From NCBI GenBank assembly GCA_004014935.1, contig CP025323.1:1860001-1924000 (forward strand): a stretch of 64,000 nucleotides of DNA, in the 5' to 3' direction. This document shows positions 17,494-27,189 of this stretch, one piece after another (the stretch's first letter is position 1; each line of letters opens with the position of its first letter). A program made the translations under genes and the position numbers. Origin of the DNA: Saccharomycopsis malanga (Eukaryota > Ascomycota > Saccharomycetes > Ascoideales > Saccharomycopsidaceae). Under the pieces are notes generated by a model. The model did not search any database. It had not been told where the DNA came from and saw only the letters and a list, made by a program, of their open reading frames with translations.

Positions 17494-19497
17494 ATGATTT
17501 CAAGACTGGCAATAGGTAATAAGTTGTTGAGGCTGTGTGTGGTGGTAAACAGGTCAAACTTTTCAGTTTGTAAATATGTTTATACGCAATTTTTGCCAAA
17601 CCAGTTGGACACGCAGGAAAAGTTTGTATTTCCGAGTAAAACACATAGTATAAGTGACATTTCGTCAAAATATGCTTCATTTATAAAGGATGAAACCAAG
17701 GTTACGTTCCATGGGTGGTTGGAAAGTAAGCCCAAAAAGATCAGTAAAAAGCTTGTTTTTGCCAAATTCAGAGATCAATCTGGAAGTTGTGTGCAGCTCA
17801 AAGTTAGTGATGGAGAATTGATCCAAAAGTTTGGCAAGTTTAGGCTGGAAGATGCGTTGGTAGTTACAGGGCAAATCCATACGCGAGTTATGCGCGAAAA
17901 CAACGAAGAAGATTTAAAATGGGAATTTAAAGTTGAAAAGGTTCAACTTTTAAATCATGCCAATGTGGTTGCTGCACAGTTGGAATCTCTTAAAAAGACC
18001 AGTCCGTTTGACTTTCCTCCGGAATATCGCTATTTACAGCTCCGACAGGCTCAGTTTCAAGAGATTATGAAAAAACGGTCCCTTGCTGCCAACACAGTGA
18101 GACAGGAGTTGATTAACAATGGTTTTGTGGAAATCGAGACTCCTTTATTGTTTAAATCCACTCCGGAGGGAGCAAGAGAGTTTTTGGTTCCCACACGGCG
18201 CAAAAATGTATTTTATGCCTTGCCGCAGTCCCCACAGCAATACAAACAGCTTTTGATGGCCTCAGGCGTGCCCAAATACTTCCAGATTGCCAAATGTTTC
18301 AGAGACGAAGACTTGAGGGCCGATAGACAGCCGGAATTCACCCAAATCGACATGGAAATGGCTTTTGCAACCGCCCATGACGTCCAGGAAACCATAGAGA
18401 AGCTCATCTGTGCTTTATGGGAAACTGTAAACCACTCCACCATATATGTTCCTGTAGGTGACAGCCTAGTGCAGCCTTGTTCTAAATCGTTTCCTCACTT
18501 GAGCTATATCGATGCTTTGACTCACTACGGCATAGACAAGCCGGATTTGAGATCGACTCTCAAGTTTGTTGATCTCAGCGAATATGTAACTTCAGCTGAA
18601 AACCCCGGGTTTCCCGTTGTCGAGGCCTGTGTTTTGAAAGGCGCTGGCTTTGATGAAACGGCGTATTCGACCTTGGCAAACCCCATTGAATACAAGTTGA
18701 GAAAACCAGAAGTTATCGCAATCAAAACCCAGGAGGATATCGACAACTGGCACAGGAGAATAGATTTTGCCACTTTTGATAGCTCCAGATTAGAAGCATT
18801 GAAAAAAAACCTAGATTTGGCCCCAGGAGATATCATTGCCTGCTCCACCAGAGCACATTTCCCGTACGAAAACCCTACGCCGTTGGGCAGATTCAGACAG
18901 TTGGCCATCAAAGCATATCCTGCCAAATGGAGACGTAGAATAGCCGGCACCGACGAGCCTGTTGATGATTCCACTTTTGTTGCCTCGTGGGTCGACGACT
19001 TTCCTCTTTTCAATCCAGGGGAACTGGATGATACTGACACTAAATACCCGATGTACATCAAGTCAGAGTTTGTAAGCACTCATCATCCATTTACAATGCT
19101 CAAACTAGAAGATTACCAGTATTTGGAAAACGAAAACGACTTTCTCAAAATCAAAGGCGACCACTACGATTTGGTCATCAATGGCGTAGAAGTAGGAGGC
19201 GGTTCAAGAAGAATCCACGATCCCGTTTTACAAAATTACATCTTCAAAACCGTCTTAAAAATCAATAACCCAGAAACGCTTTTTGGCCATTTGTTAAAAG
19301 CTTTCGATTTGGGCTGTCCTCCTCACGCTGGCTTGGCTATAGGATTTGACAGATTGGTGGCCATGTTGTTGGGTCATAGCAGTATAAAAAATGTAATCGC
19401 TTTCCCTAAAAACCAGTCTGGAAGTGACCTAGTCGTCAATAGCCCTTCAAAGGTGAGCGATGATCGTTTGAAGGAGTACAAAATCAGGGCCCGCTAG
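17494..19497 (+). CDS. MSD1: Mitochondrial aspartyl-tRNA synthetase
   Basis: 667 residues, close to the 658 of S. cerevisiae Msd1. A basic, Arg/Asn-rich mitochondrial presequence covers about residues 1-30. An OB-fold anticodon-binding domain follows (VTFHGWLESKP...VFAKFRDQSGSCVQL). The class II catalytic domain has motif 2 FRDEDLRADRQPEFTQIDMEM near residue 270, a bacterial-type GAD insertion region, and motif 3 AGLAIGFDRLVAMLLG near residue 620. It charges mitochondrial tRNA-Asp. The ATG at 17494 gives the expected presequence. CTG codons are few; one lies in FRLEDALVVTG, where a polar residue is common in the family. Confidence 0.95.
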   Translation: MISRLAIGNKLLRLCVVVNRSNFSVCKYVYTQFLPNQLDTQEKFVFPSKTHSISDISSKYASFIKDETKVTFHGWLESKPKKISKKLVFAKFRDQSGSCVQLKVSDGELIQKFGKFRLEDALVVTGQIHTRVMRENNEEDLKWEFKVEKVQLLNHANVVAAQLESLKKTSPFDFPPEYRYLQLRQAQFQEIMKKRSLAANTVRQELINNGFVEIETPLLFKSTPEGAREFLVPTRRKNVFYALPQSPQQYKQLLMASGVPKYFQIAKCFRDEDLRADRQPEFTQIDMEMAFATAHDVQETIEKLICALWETVNHSTIYVPVGDSLVQPCSKSFPHLSYIDALTHYGIDKPDLRSTLKFVDLSEYVTSAENPGFPVVEACVLKGAGFDETAYSTLANPIEYKLRKPEVIAIKTQEDIDNWHRRIDFATFDSSRLEALKKNLDLAPGDIIACSTRAHFPYENPTPLGRFRQLAIKAYPAKWRRRIAGTDEPVDDSTFVASWVDDFPLFNPGELDDTDTKYPMYIKSEFVSTHHPFTMLKLEDYQYLENENDFLKIKGDHYDLVINGVEVGGGSRRIHDPVLQNYIFKTVLKINNPETLFGHLLKAFDLGCPPHAGLAIGFDRLVAMLLGHSSIKNVIAFPKNQSGSDLVVNSPSKVSDDRLKEYKIRAR

Positions 19498-19680
19498 TTT
19501 GGAAATATTAGATTTTACCTCTTTTCTTGTATATAAACTCTTGTATTATATTCCAGCATACCTGTTTATTGTATGTTTCTGCTATACATTCTATTACTTA
19601 TCAGATAATTTTACGTAGTAATATGGGCCATTTTTAGTTTAAGATATTTGCTTAAACGCCTTAGAACAAAAAAATTTAAT

Positions 19681-20130
19681 AAATTGAGTTATTCTTAATT
19701 TAAGATCGGATTAAACGCCTTAAAATATCAAACAAAAAAAAAATTAAAGAAATCGAGTTATCATAAAAATAATAATCTTATATTTCAAGCCCAGTACATA
19801 TCAGTTTCGTGTATACGCGCTATGTCTAAGGAAACTTGGTAAAACCCAGTGGGGAAAACCCAAAAAACTACTTAAACTTGTCACCCAGTTGAAAAGTAAG
19901 TGGCCTTTTGTCTAGGCCATCTTTCAGACTGTTGCACTTGCCTATGAAATCCGTTCAGCATCGTAAAAAGCAGCGAGTAAAAGTGTCGTCTTGGGAATCG
20001 AACTGGTGTTCCTGTTAGGTCTATTTTCTCTTCTCGGAGAGCACTGACCACTGAGCCAAACTGCCCAGTGGTTATAAATTGAGTCATTCTTAATTTAAAA
20101 TCTGATTGAACGCCTTAAAATATCATACAA
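19681..20130. repeat. 55-bp direct repeats flanking a SINE-like copy
   Basis: AAATTGAGTTATTCTTAATT... at 19681-19735 recurs at 20076-20130 with about five differences. A third, weaker unit (TTAAACGCCTTAGAACAAA) starts near 19650. The SINE-like copy at 19768-20071 lies between the two 55-bp copies, so it probably inserted into a pre-existing short tandem array. Confidence 0.8.
19768..20071 (-). mobile_element. tRNA-derived SINE-like repeat, long subfamily, full length
   Basis: About 304 bp on the minus strand. The A box is TGGCTCAGTGG (complement of 20048-20058); the B box is GTTCGATTCCC (complement of 19993-20003). The body contains ACGATGCTGAACGG, GGCAAGTGCAACAGTCT and GGGTTTTCCCCACTGGG, then ACCAAGTTTCCTTAGACATA. 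The 3' block TACTGGGCTTGAAATATAAG and a TTATTATT tail finish it. The body matches the 33088-33380 copy. Confidence 0.85.
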
Positions 20131-20215
20131 ATCAAAACTCTACCTTCCATACCTTCTACAAAATGGCCTAAACCACCCATTACTTTTATAATATATTACT
20201 ATACACATAGTTCAT

Positions 20216-20542
20216 TCAAATGTTCAAAAAATCCGCCGCCACCAACAACTCCAATGCCATCTCAGTTGGGATCTCAAAGTCAGGAACTTCGTCCACACTA
20301 CTGTACTTTTTATTATAATACAAGTAATCTACAACCTTTTGGAGTAAAAAAGAATCTATTTCATGGAGCACAATCCTATTGAGTCTGCTTTCTTTAAACT
20401 CAAAACTCTCATCAAGCATAGACGCTAATGTAGGCGATATCATGGCAAGTTCTCGAAGGATTATGTATTCAAACCCATCTGAAGAAATAAGCTTCACATA
20501 TTTCGAGACTTGTTTCCCATTTTCACCTTCTAAGTCAGACAT
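20216..20542 (-). CDS. ELC1: Elongin C
   Basis: 108 residues from ATG 20542 (the open frame extends upstream without an ATG). It has the Skp1/BTB-like fold of elongin C: KYVKLISSDGFEYIILRELAMISPTLASML, then KVVDYLYYNKKYSSV and the highly conserved C-terminus EIPTEMALELLVAADFLNI. Elongin C links substrate receptors such as Ela1 to cullin 3 (Cul3) in the ligase that removes stalled RNA polymerase II. It is slightly longer than S. cerevisiae Elc1 (99 aa) because of an acidic N-terminus. Confidence in the family is very high. Confidence 0.95.
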   Translation of the reverse strand: MSDLEGENGKQVSKYVKLISSDGFEYIILRELAMISPTLASMLDESFEFKESRLNRIVLHEIDSFLLQKVVDYLYYNKKYSSVDEVPDFEIPTEMALELLVAADFLNI

Positions 20543-20829
20543 TCTGGTGGTTATTGATGATTGGTCGGTAAGAATCACTTTCAGCTCATCGCAAGTTGAA
20601 ATATTTATATGACACGTCAAAATTGATAAACGCACGCTAGTAATTGTTAGTATAGGGTATTTTTAATAGTTTGGAGATGTACATTATCCGGTAGTAATAA
20701 CTGAATTTAAAAGTAAAAACAAGTTTAAATTAGGGTAGATATTTTCTATGAATATTCGGCTTTTTGATATTAAATTTCTTGGGAGATTATCAACCAAAAC
20801 GAGTTTATTATGATAATTCATGATGCATA

Positions 20830-21108
<279 letters not shown>

Positions 21109-21260
21109 CATGGTGTATATCTTTTTTTTAGTTAATTCTTATAGATTTACGATTCATTGAAAAACGGTCCAAAATTACCAGCAATTCTCACACCTACAAA
21201 TTCTTTCCTTTCAGATAACATTACAGTGATTCAGTAGTAAAAATTAAACGATAAAGTATG

Positions 21261-21417
21261 CACTGCCAGTGTTCTCTAATAAGAGAAAAACGACCTAACA
21301 GGAACACGGGTGAGAATATTATGATGGTCATTATTGGGCCTTACCAAGTCCCTTTAGACATAACGCGTATATACCAAACTGGTATTTACTGGGATCAAAA
21401 TATATGATATTACTTAT
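21261..21417 (+). mobile_element. SINE-like repeat, 5'-truncated head plus body
   Basis: Contains GTTCTCTAATAAGAGAAAAACGACCTAACAGGAACACGGGTGAG, then TTATTGGGCCTTACC, AAGTCCCTTTAGACATAACGCGTATATACC and TACTGGGATCAAAATATATG. Plus orientation. The A box is lost and the B box is decayed. Confidence 0.7.
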
Positions 21418-21429
21418 TTAGTTATTGAT

Positions 21430-21488
21430 AAAATACACGAAACTGATACGTACCGGGTTTGCAATATTTGATATTATTATTATTATTA
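21430..21488 (+). mobile_element. SINE-like repeat, 3'-end fragment
   Basis: AAATACACGAAACTGATACG, TACCGGGTTTGCAATATTTG, then (ATT)n. It is a second 3' end in tandem, 12 bp after the preceding copy. Confidence 0.65.
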
Positions 21489-21762
21489 ATCTCTAACATT
21501 CAAGTTGATGGATGCAGAAATATGCGTACGAATGCATTATCATGCACAAATCACACACAAAATGTAAATATATGCATTCCACTGCACAACCAAGCAACAA
21601 TCAGACTCTCGTGATAATTTTTTGTTAAAAAAAATCTGTTGATAGGAGGAATTTTGAGCGTCAAAAAAAGGGAATTTATTTATTTATTTATTAATTAATT
21701 ATAAAACAGTTGGGTAAAACAAATTGATGGGTTATAAATAAAAGCGATAATAAATATTAGAG

Positions 21763-23454
21763 ATGTCGGTGAACATCAACTGGAATTCTTTAGAGCAGGA
21801 ATCGTTATTACTGTGGAGCAAAGAATTATTGAATGATGCTTTAAATTCAGGGAAAAGACCGAATATATTGGCGTCTAATATTGAGATTCAGGATTTGCAT
21901 TTTGGGCACAATGCGCCTATTGTAGAGATCTTGGAGGTGGGCGACTTGGACAGCGACAAGTTCCGCGGGATATTCAAAATCAAATACGCAGGCGATTCGT
22001 ATATTAATCTTGCCACCAAGATTCAGGCCAATCCGATGAATATATACTATAACAACTCGATTCAGCAGTATTCGGACTTTGTGCTTCCGGACTTGGGCAT
22101 GGTGAGCCAGCCGTTCAAGATCCCGATCAATCTCAAGCTTTCGAAGATCGCCCTATCGGGGATTATCATCATAGTGTTCAACAAGTCCAAGGGCTTGACT
22201 TTGGTGTTCAAGAACGATCCCTTGGAGAGCATCCATGTGTCGTCGACGTTTGACGCCATTCCTGCGATCAGAAACTTTTTGCAGGCTCAGATAGAGAACC
22301 AGATCCGCGATTTGTTCCGGGAGGTGCTACCGAACGTGCTTTACAAGGTTTCGCAGAAATGGACCCAGAATATACATTCGCAGCTACTCAGCAACAGCGG
22401 GGCGGCGAAGGACAAGAAGGAAAAGGTCGTCTTGTTCTCTGACATCAATCCTGACGGTCCTGACTTGTCTCCTGCCAATTTGCTTCGATTATCGACATTA
22501 TGTGCCTCTCGCCAGTCCTTGTCGCTCTCCACGCCCATGATCAAAGATTACATACAACGTTCCACTGTAGAAAAGTTCTTGAGCCACAATATGGTGAATA
22601 ACAACCAAAACTCGTTCTTTTTGATGAGCAAACTCGCCAAAGACTTCAAAAACTTGCCGTACAGTAAGCATTCCGTAAGTTTGCCGATCGAACTCTTCAT
22701 TAAAGACACGGCCCGTAATGACTACGCCTCTGTAGAGAAGAGCGTTGCTGACGTCAGCAAATACCAATTGATGAGCTACAATAATCAGTCCAACAACAAA
22801 CAAACAAAAAAACTTAAAAGAAGAGTCATCAAGCTCGGCTCTAAAAAGAGTAGAAAGCCTGAAAAGACCACCAAAGCAGCTGTCGACCCTGTTTCTCCTA
22901 AATACAGCCAATCTGTCGATAGCACTTCTACTCTTGTCGATAGCGACGAGGAAACATCCACTCTTTCGATCGACACCGACCATCAAATGAAAAACAAAAG
23001 GGCGCTCAGCTCCTCGTCCGCAAGCGTCGAATATCTCCGATCTTTATATGTGCAAGAAGCAAAAGAGAAACAAGTCGAAAGAGCCAAGTTGGCCACTGTA
23101 GAAAAATCAAGACCAACGCTCATTTCACACTTTTCCGGTAAAGATAATATCGATATTTCCCTCAAAAACCAATCAATGCTTGGGTTGTCCCTTGGTTTGA
23201 GCAGCCCTATCATGAATAATTACCAGAAAAATACAAAGAGCCCCAAAACTCCAAAGGTGTTGAGAAACGATAATAATCCCAATGAGAAGAACAATAGCAA
23301 CCATTACATCACTCTTAAACTCAATGATAAAATCAAAAACGATAACGGCTATTATAAAAAATTCTCAAACATGAACGACGGTAGAAAATCACCTCGAATG
23401 GAGTTTTTTACTTCAAATTTTGTCTCTGATATTCCTCCTCCTTATGTGCCATAA
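21763..23454 (+). CDS. MDM34: ERMES subunit Mdm34
   Basis: 563 residues. The N-terminal ~195 residues are an SMP lipid-transfer domain: MSVNINWNSLEQESLLLWSKELLNDALNSG, then EILEVGDLDSDKFRGIFKIKYAGDSYINL, KIQANPMNIY, and SGIIIIVFNKSKGLTLVFKNDPLES. This matches Mdm34/Mmm2 of the ER-mitochondria encounter structure, where it sits in the outer mitochondrial membrane and passes phospholipids with Mdm12 and Mmm1. The C-terminal 360 residues are Ser/Lys/Asn-rich and poorly conserved, ending in PPPYVP, a PPxY-type Rsp5-binding motif. S. cerevisiae Mdm34 is a known Rsp5 target. Confidence 0.92.
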   Translation: MSVNINWNSLEQESLLLWSKELLNDALNSGKRPNILASNIEIQDLHFGHNAPIVEILEVGDLDSDKFRGIFKIKYAGDSYINLATKIQANPMNIYYNNSIQQYSDFVLPDLGMVSQPFKIPINLKLSKIALSGIIIIVFNKSKGLTLVFKNDPLESIHVSSTFDAIPAIRNFLQAQIENQIRDLFREVLPNVLYKVSQKWTQNIHSQLLSNSGAAKDKKEKVVLFSDINPDGPDLSPANLLRLSTLCASRQSLSLSTPMIKDYIQRSTVEKFLSHNMVNNNQNSFFLMSKLAKDFKNLPYSKHSVSLPIELFIKDTARNDYASVEKSVADVSKYQLMSYNNQSNNKQTKKLKRRVIKLGSKKSRKPEKTTKAAVDPVSPKYSQSVDSTSTLVDSDEETSTLSIDTDHQMKNKRALSSSSASVEYLRSLYVQEAKEKQVERAKLATVEKSRPTLISHFSGKDNIDISLKNQSMLGLSLGLSSPIMNNYQKNTKSPKTPKVLRNDNNPNEKNNSNHYITLKLNDKIKNDNGYYKKFSNMNDGRKSPRMEFFTSNFVSDIPPPYVP

Positions 23455-23574
23455 TTGGTTAACTAACGATTTGATGATTCCTCTTTTCTCTATTCCCTCT
23501 TCCAAAGGTCTTTATATAATATATGTTAACATTCGCTTTTCTCAAGTGTAATTTAAATTATTGCCGGATGGCTA

Positions 23575-23652
23575 ATGGCTAGTGGTCTCGGATAGTTTAG
23601 CAGATGGTGTTCTCAAACAAGCACACGGGTTCAATTCCCATCACAAACGCTT
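23575..23652 (+). mobile_element. SINE-like tRNA-related head with B box
   Basis: GATAGTTTAGCAGATGG (A-box-like) and CACGGGTTCAATTCCCATCACAAACGC (B box with one change). It is close to the head of the 47312-47562 copy. Confidence 0.7.
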
Positions 23653-23668
23653 TTTACTTGCTGCTTTT

Positions 23669-23746
23669 AATAATATCTTACATCCCGAGCCTAGTAAATG
23701 TCAGTTTCTCTTCTTCGAGAGGAGCCACTGGGCCATCCGGCCCAAA
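23669..23746 (-). mobile_element. SINE-like repeat, internally deleted
   Basis: The tail and 3' block (AATAATATCTTACATCCCGAG, CCTAGTAAATGTCAG) are joined directly to head sequence (CTCTTCTTCGAGAGGAGCCACTGGGCC) in minus orientation; the body is missing. Confidence 0.65.
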
Positions 23747-23908
23747 GTTACACCAATTAATACCTCTACAAGCAACTTTTCAACATGATAATTATTCCCT
23801 ATACAACATACCTAATCCAAAAAAAAAAGACTATATATTAAATACAGGAATTGAACCAAATTGGCCATTTCTGTAATAAATCACCTGGCTAAGATTAGTA
23901 TTATTATA

Positions 23909-23945
23909 TTTACTGTGCTCGAAATATAAGATATTACTATTATAA
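23909..23945 (+). mobile_element. SINE-like repeat, 3'-tip fragment
   Basis: TACTGTGCTCGAAATATAAG followed by ATATTACTATTAT. Confidence 0.55.
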
Positions 23946-24537
23946 TTACTGTAGGCTTGTATATGCTTGTAATATTACAAAATATCCGAATAGTTGAATA
24001 ACTAGATAAATGAATAGCAAAACAACTGCATAAATAAGTAACCCAGCAGCTAAACATAGCAATATCTTAATTGCTAAATAACTAACTAACTCAATAGCTT
24101 AATATCTCAATATTGCACATATTCCTATCATTTATCGTAATTTATCCATATAAAACCATTTATAACTCATTTTTTTGCCCACTACAACTCTTTACAATTA
24201 TAATAAACAGAAAATTCATTATCCTATCAATTTTAAACTGTAACTATCTTTTTTACTGCGGGAAACTACTAAACAACTAAACAACTAAACAACTAAATAA
24301 CTAAATGGTTGAATAATGTGTGACCTACGCCTAAACAAAACTCCTTGGCAAGTAAAAATAACTGTCAACCCCAATATAAATCTTTATATTAAAATACCCA
24401 GTATAGGGAAGCACATATCACGCGGATATCACATCAACATTTCGAAATCTCCTATTCAATGTCATCGCGACTTATTGGCGCTTATTTTCTTTGAAAGCCT
24501 TTTTTAATAAGCCAATTGATTATATATAGGCAAGACA
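23946..24537. other. Intergenic stretch upstream of the Zip3-like gene
   Basis: No supported gene. A short AACTAAAC array lies near 24268-24306. The 63-codon frame at 24316-24507 has no recognisable features and was not called. Confidence 0.45.
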
Positions 24538-25513
24538 ATGAGTTTTGACCATCCTTTTGTACATTGTAGCGTCTGTTTCAGACAATATACGGAACCAGAG
24601 CTTTTTTACCTTACTTCGTGTGCCCATATTCTATGCGGTGCCCATATAAGTGAGCCGCCACCTTATATTTCCATTTATATATGGTCTTCTAACAAAACTA
24701 GAAAATGGCATGGAAAACAGCAGTATTGGGTGTCCAGTTTGCCGTATGGAAAACGTTTCACTAAAGAAAATAGCACACAATATGTCGAATGAAATATTAT
24801 CGTATTTCACTCCATTGCCACAACATTTGGAATCTTTATTGGCTATTTCGCAATTCCAGTATTCTGGAATGAGTGAAAGAATTGTATGGCAAAAACGATG
24901 TATTGAACGGTTATTGATACAAAACAAAAAACAAAAAGATCTGTTAATCTCCGCTAGAGACGAGCTTTTGTTGATGCAAGACTACAAGTCGTAGGTTTAC
25001 TATAATTTGTATTGGTAGGCAATTATTTCTAACAGTTTTCACAGAAAAATTTTAGCATTGCAAAAAGAAAACAGCACCTTACGCTTCAAAATTAAGCAAT
25101 TTGAGAATTTCGATGAGGTGAATGTTGAAAAAAAGGTTGAAAAAACAAATAATCATGAAATTATCTCTTCTGCTGAGAAAGAGGTGGAGATTTCCTTGGA
25201 AAGAACAATATCGTACAATTCTGAAATGGCTTCATCTTGCGATGCTGACAATCTGTCAGAATCAACTAATATTGATAACACTAGTTTTATCAAGTATGGA
25301 GAGTGTAATCTGTCAGATAATGTGTATTCTGGCAACAATAAAAAATACAACAACTGTAGCACCTTCATAAAAGGCCCACAATTCATTGTTGCCAATTCTA
25401 AAACACATCATGGAGCTTCGTTAGACAGAAAGATAAAACCATCAAACCATATGAAAGAAATTTCCAAAAACAAAACACTGGGAATTAGGAAACCAAAATG
25501 CTTGAAAAAATAG
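24538..25513 (+). CDS. Zip3/HEI10-like meiotic RING E3, two introns
   Basis: Three exons: 24538-24649, 24702-24990 and 25045-25513. Intron 1 has donor GTGAGC, branch TTCTAAC and acceptor TAG; intron 2 has donor GTAGGT, branch TTCTAAC and acceptor CAG. Splicing joins the RING: C-S-V-C (residues 10-13), C-A-H-I-L-C-G-A-H (28-36), then C-P-V-C from exon 2. A coiled coil follows across the exon 2-3 junction (RCIERLLIQNKKQKDLLISARDELLLMQ...ILALQKENSTLRFKIKQF), then a long Ser/Asn/Lys-rich tail. RING plus coiled coil plus basic tail is the layout of Zip3 (Cst9)/RNF212/HEI10, SUMO or ubiquitin ligases that mark crossover sites in meiosis. About 289 residues. The GTGAGC donor is unusual for yeast, but the frame and ligand spacing support it. 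Confidence 0.75.
24650..24701 (+). other. Intron 1 of the Zip3-like gene (52 bp)
   Basis: GTGAGC donor, TTCTAAC branch site ending near 24692, CTAG acceptor. Removal keeps frame (A|AA gives Lys) and restores the RING ligands. Confidence 0.7.
24991..25044 (+). other. Intron 2 of the Zip3-like gene (54 bp)
   Basis: GTAGGT donor, TTCTAAC branch site, CACAG acceptor. Removal bypasses the TAG at 24992 and joins two halves of a coiled coil (TC|A gives Ser). Confidence 0.75.
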
Positions 25514-25856
25514 TAAATCGTAATGAGCAATCTTGTTTTAAAAGTAAAAGATAAAATTCAGCCTATACTAGCTAATGGATTGAACATAATCTCAACAAAA
25601 ACTAATGATTTCAAGTATCTCCTTACAAATGCATTTTGATCCTTCAAAACTACTAACCTTACGACCTAACCCATTTAACGAAAAAGAATTTTATTATGCA
25701 TAGCTTATATCACTGGACATCCTTGCACAGTTATGGTGTTGAGATGCTGTAAAGAGCGGAAATGTGTTCAATGAGTTAACCAATAAGAAGCAACCGAAAC
25801 AGTCAACAATATGACCAAATAATAAAAAAAACAATAGAAAATAAGCACATCTATGC
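25514..25856. other. Convergent intergenic stretch
   Basis: Lies between the 3' ends of the Zip3-like gene and COX9. Nothing else seen. Confidence 0.5.
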
Positions 25857-26096
25857 TTACTCGTCTTCGGCCTTTTTGGTTTCAGCTAAAGATTGATAAT
25901 ATGCTTCACGTTTGGCAACAGTATTCTTGTGGAAACTCCACCAGTACCAGGAACCACCGATACCACCAATGGCTGAATTGTTAGTAACGTTTTCAAACCG
26001 GCTAGTCCAATTATTTCTTCAAAACTTACTGAAACCAATGGCAAGGTCTGTAGCAATACGTTTCTTAAGAGCACCTGTGATTGGAGCGATAGCCAT
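25857..26096 (-). CDS. COX9: Cytochrome c oxidase subunit 7A (Cox9), one intron
   Basis: Spliced minus-strand gene: exon 1 is 26030-26096, exon 2 is 25857-25972. The intron has consensus GTAAGT, TACTAAC and CAG. The product is 60 residues: MAIAPITGALKKRIATDLAI, then GFTIGGIGGSWYWWSFHKNT, VAKREAYYQSLAETKKAEDE. It matches S. cerevisiae Cox9 (59 aa) in length and in the MxIAPITG start, the single membrane helix and the WYWW-F-H segment. Cox9 is an inner-membrane accessory subunit of complex IV. The gene is divergent from COX8 across 312 bp. No cleavable presequence, as expected. Confidence 0.93.
25973..26029 (-). other. COX9 intron (57 bp)
   Basis: Textbook yeast intron on the minus strand: GTAAGT donor at 26029, TACTAAC branch site, CAG acceptor ending at 25973. 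It interrupts the codon for Thr-23 after the first base. Confidence 0.93.
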
Positions 26097-26408
26097 TATG
26101 AATGATAGAGAATTGTTGTTGTAATATAGGCGACACAAGCAATGAATCTGTCAAACATTTATTTTCTTGTTACCATCTCTATCTCAAAGCTAGTCCACAT
26201 TAACAATTTTCATCACTACAATTGTCACCCGACCGTTTCGGGCCAATCAGAGCGTGGCAAAAATAATATGTGCTGATTTGTTAGCCATTGTCGGATAACC
26301 CCCCTAAAACGTTAGAAAATTATCAGTTAACTATGAAAGACGGTGAAAAGAGTCCTTTCAAGCAACTTTGACAGTGTTCATCTTATCCTAACCAGAACTA
26401 CATCCAAA
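26097..26408. promoter_or_regulatory. Shared COX9/COX8 divergent promoter with CCAAT box
   Basis: The 312 bp between the two start codons contains GGCCAATCAGA, with CCAAT at 26243-26247. CCAAT is the binding site of the HAP2/3/4/5 complex that controls respiratory genes in yeasts. Its central position could serve both genes; that is inference. Confidence 0.6.
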
Positions 26409-26648
26409 ATGCTTTCCAGACAATCCGTTGCTGCTTCAAGAAACATAATTGCCAGACGTGGATTCGCTTCCTCGGGCGTCAGAGCCTCTGGCCACTTTGC
26501 TGAAGGCCCTTACAGTAATCTTCCATTCAAGGTTCACAACAGAAAGATTCCATATGCCATCGTCCACTTTGGCTTCTTGGGATTGGGTTTTGCCATTCCT
26601 TTTGTTGCCGTTGGCTGGCAATTGTACAAATCCGGTGCTTTCAACTAG
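26409..26648 (+). CDS. COX8: Cytochrome c oxidase subunit 8 (Cox8)
   Basis: 79 residues from ATG 26409 (an in-frame GTG upstream is not used). A basic, Ser/Ala-rich presequence (MLSRQSVAASRNIIARRGFASS) precedes the mature part GHFAEGPYSNLPFKVHNRKI and PYAIVHFGFLGLGFAIPFVA, a single membrane helix, ending YKSGAFN. It matches S. cerevisiae Cox8 (78 aa), including the NIPFKV-RK-PYA and KSGAF motifs. A complex IV accessory subunit in the inner membrane. It faces COX9 head to head, so two subunits of one complex may be co-regulated. Confidence 0.95.
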   Translation: MLSRQSVAASRNIIARRGFASSGVRASGHFAEGPYSNLPFKVHNRKIPYAIVHFGFLGLGFAIPFVAVGWQLYKSGAFN

Positions 26649-26909
26649 GTTTTGTAATATGTTGTACGTTTTTTGGCGTACTGCTCATGGCTGATATTCA
26701 CATACATGGTTAGCCTTTCACTTTTCGCATTTTTATACTGCCAGGATCGGTGCTGGTGCAAATATATGTTTATTCTTATTGTTCCAATGTAGTTGCGTGT
26801 GGTATAAATATTTATATACAAAATAACAAATTTCATTTAGTATTAGCAGAAAGAAAAGATGATATTAAGCTGACAATCATTTAATTTTTTACATTATAAT
26901 ATAGAGAAA

Positions 26910-27108
26910 CCACTGCGCCGTATGGCTCAGTGGCCAGCTCTCATAGAAGAGAAAACACCTGGCAGAATAGTTCAGTGGATGATACTCAGTAAAAGGGGTG
27001 AGCCAACTATTGTCAAAAGGACATTATTGGGCTTTACCAAGTCCTTTAGACATAGCACGTATACGAAACTGGTCTGTACTGGGCTCGAAATACAAGATAT
27101 TATTATTT
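26910..27108 (+). mobile_element. tRNA-derived SINE-like repeat, short subfamily, full length
   Basis: About 199 bp. The A box TGGCTCAGTGG is at 26923-26933 and a second A-box-like AATAGTTCAGTGG follows. The shared body is AGGGGTGAGCCAACTATTG, GTCAAAAGGACATTATTGGG, TTTACCAAGTCCTTTAGACA. The 3' block TACTGGGCTCGAAATACAAG and ATTATTATTT tail end it. Very close to the minus copy at 17073-17275. The CCACTG...CAGTGG pair at the 5' end could form a stem. Confidence 0.85.
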
Positions 27109-27189
27109 AATACAAAGAATATACACTTGAGATTATTTCAAATCCCATTTCTTATCAACATTGCATTATAATTCAATCTTGTCATAAAT

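Noticed and set aside
24316-24507. 63-codon ORF upstream of the Zip3-like gene
   Set aside because: No recognisable features, no paralogue, and intergenic base composition.
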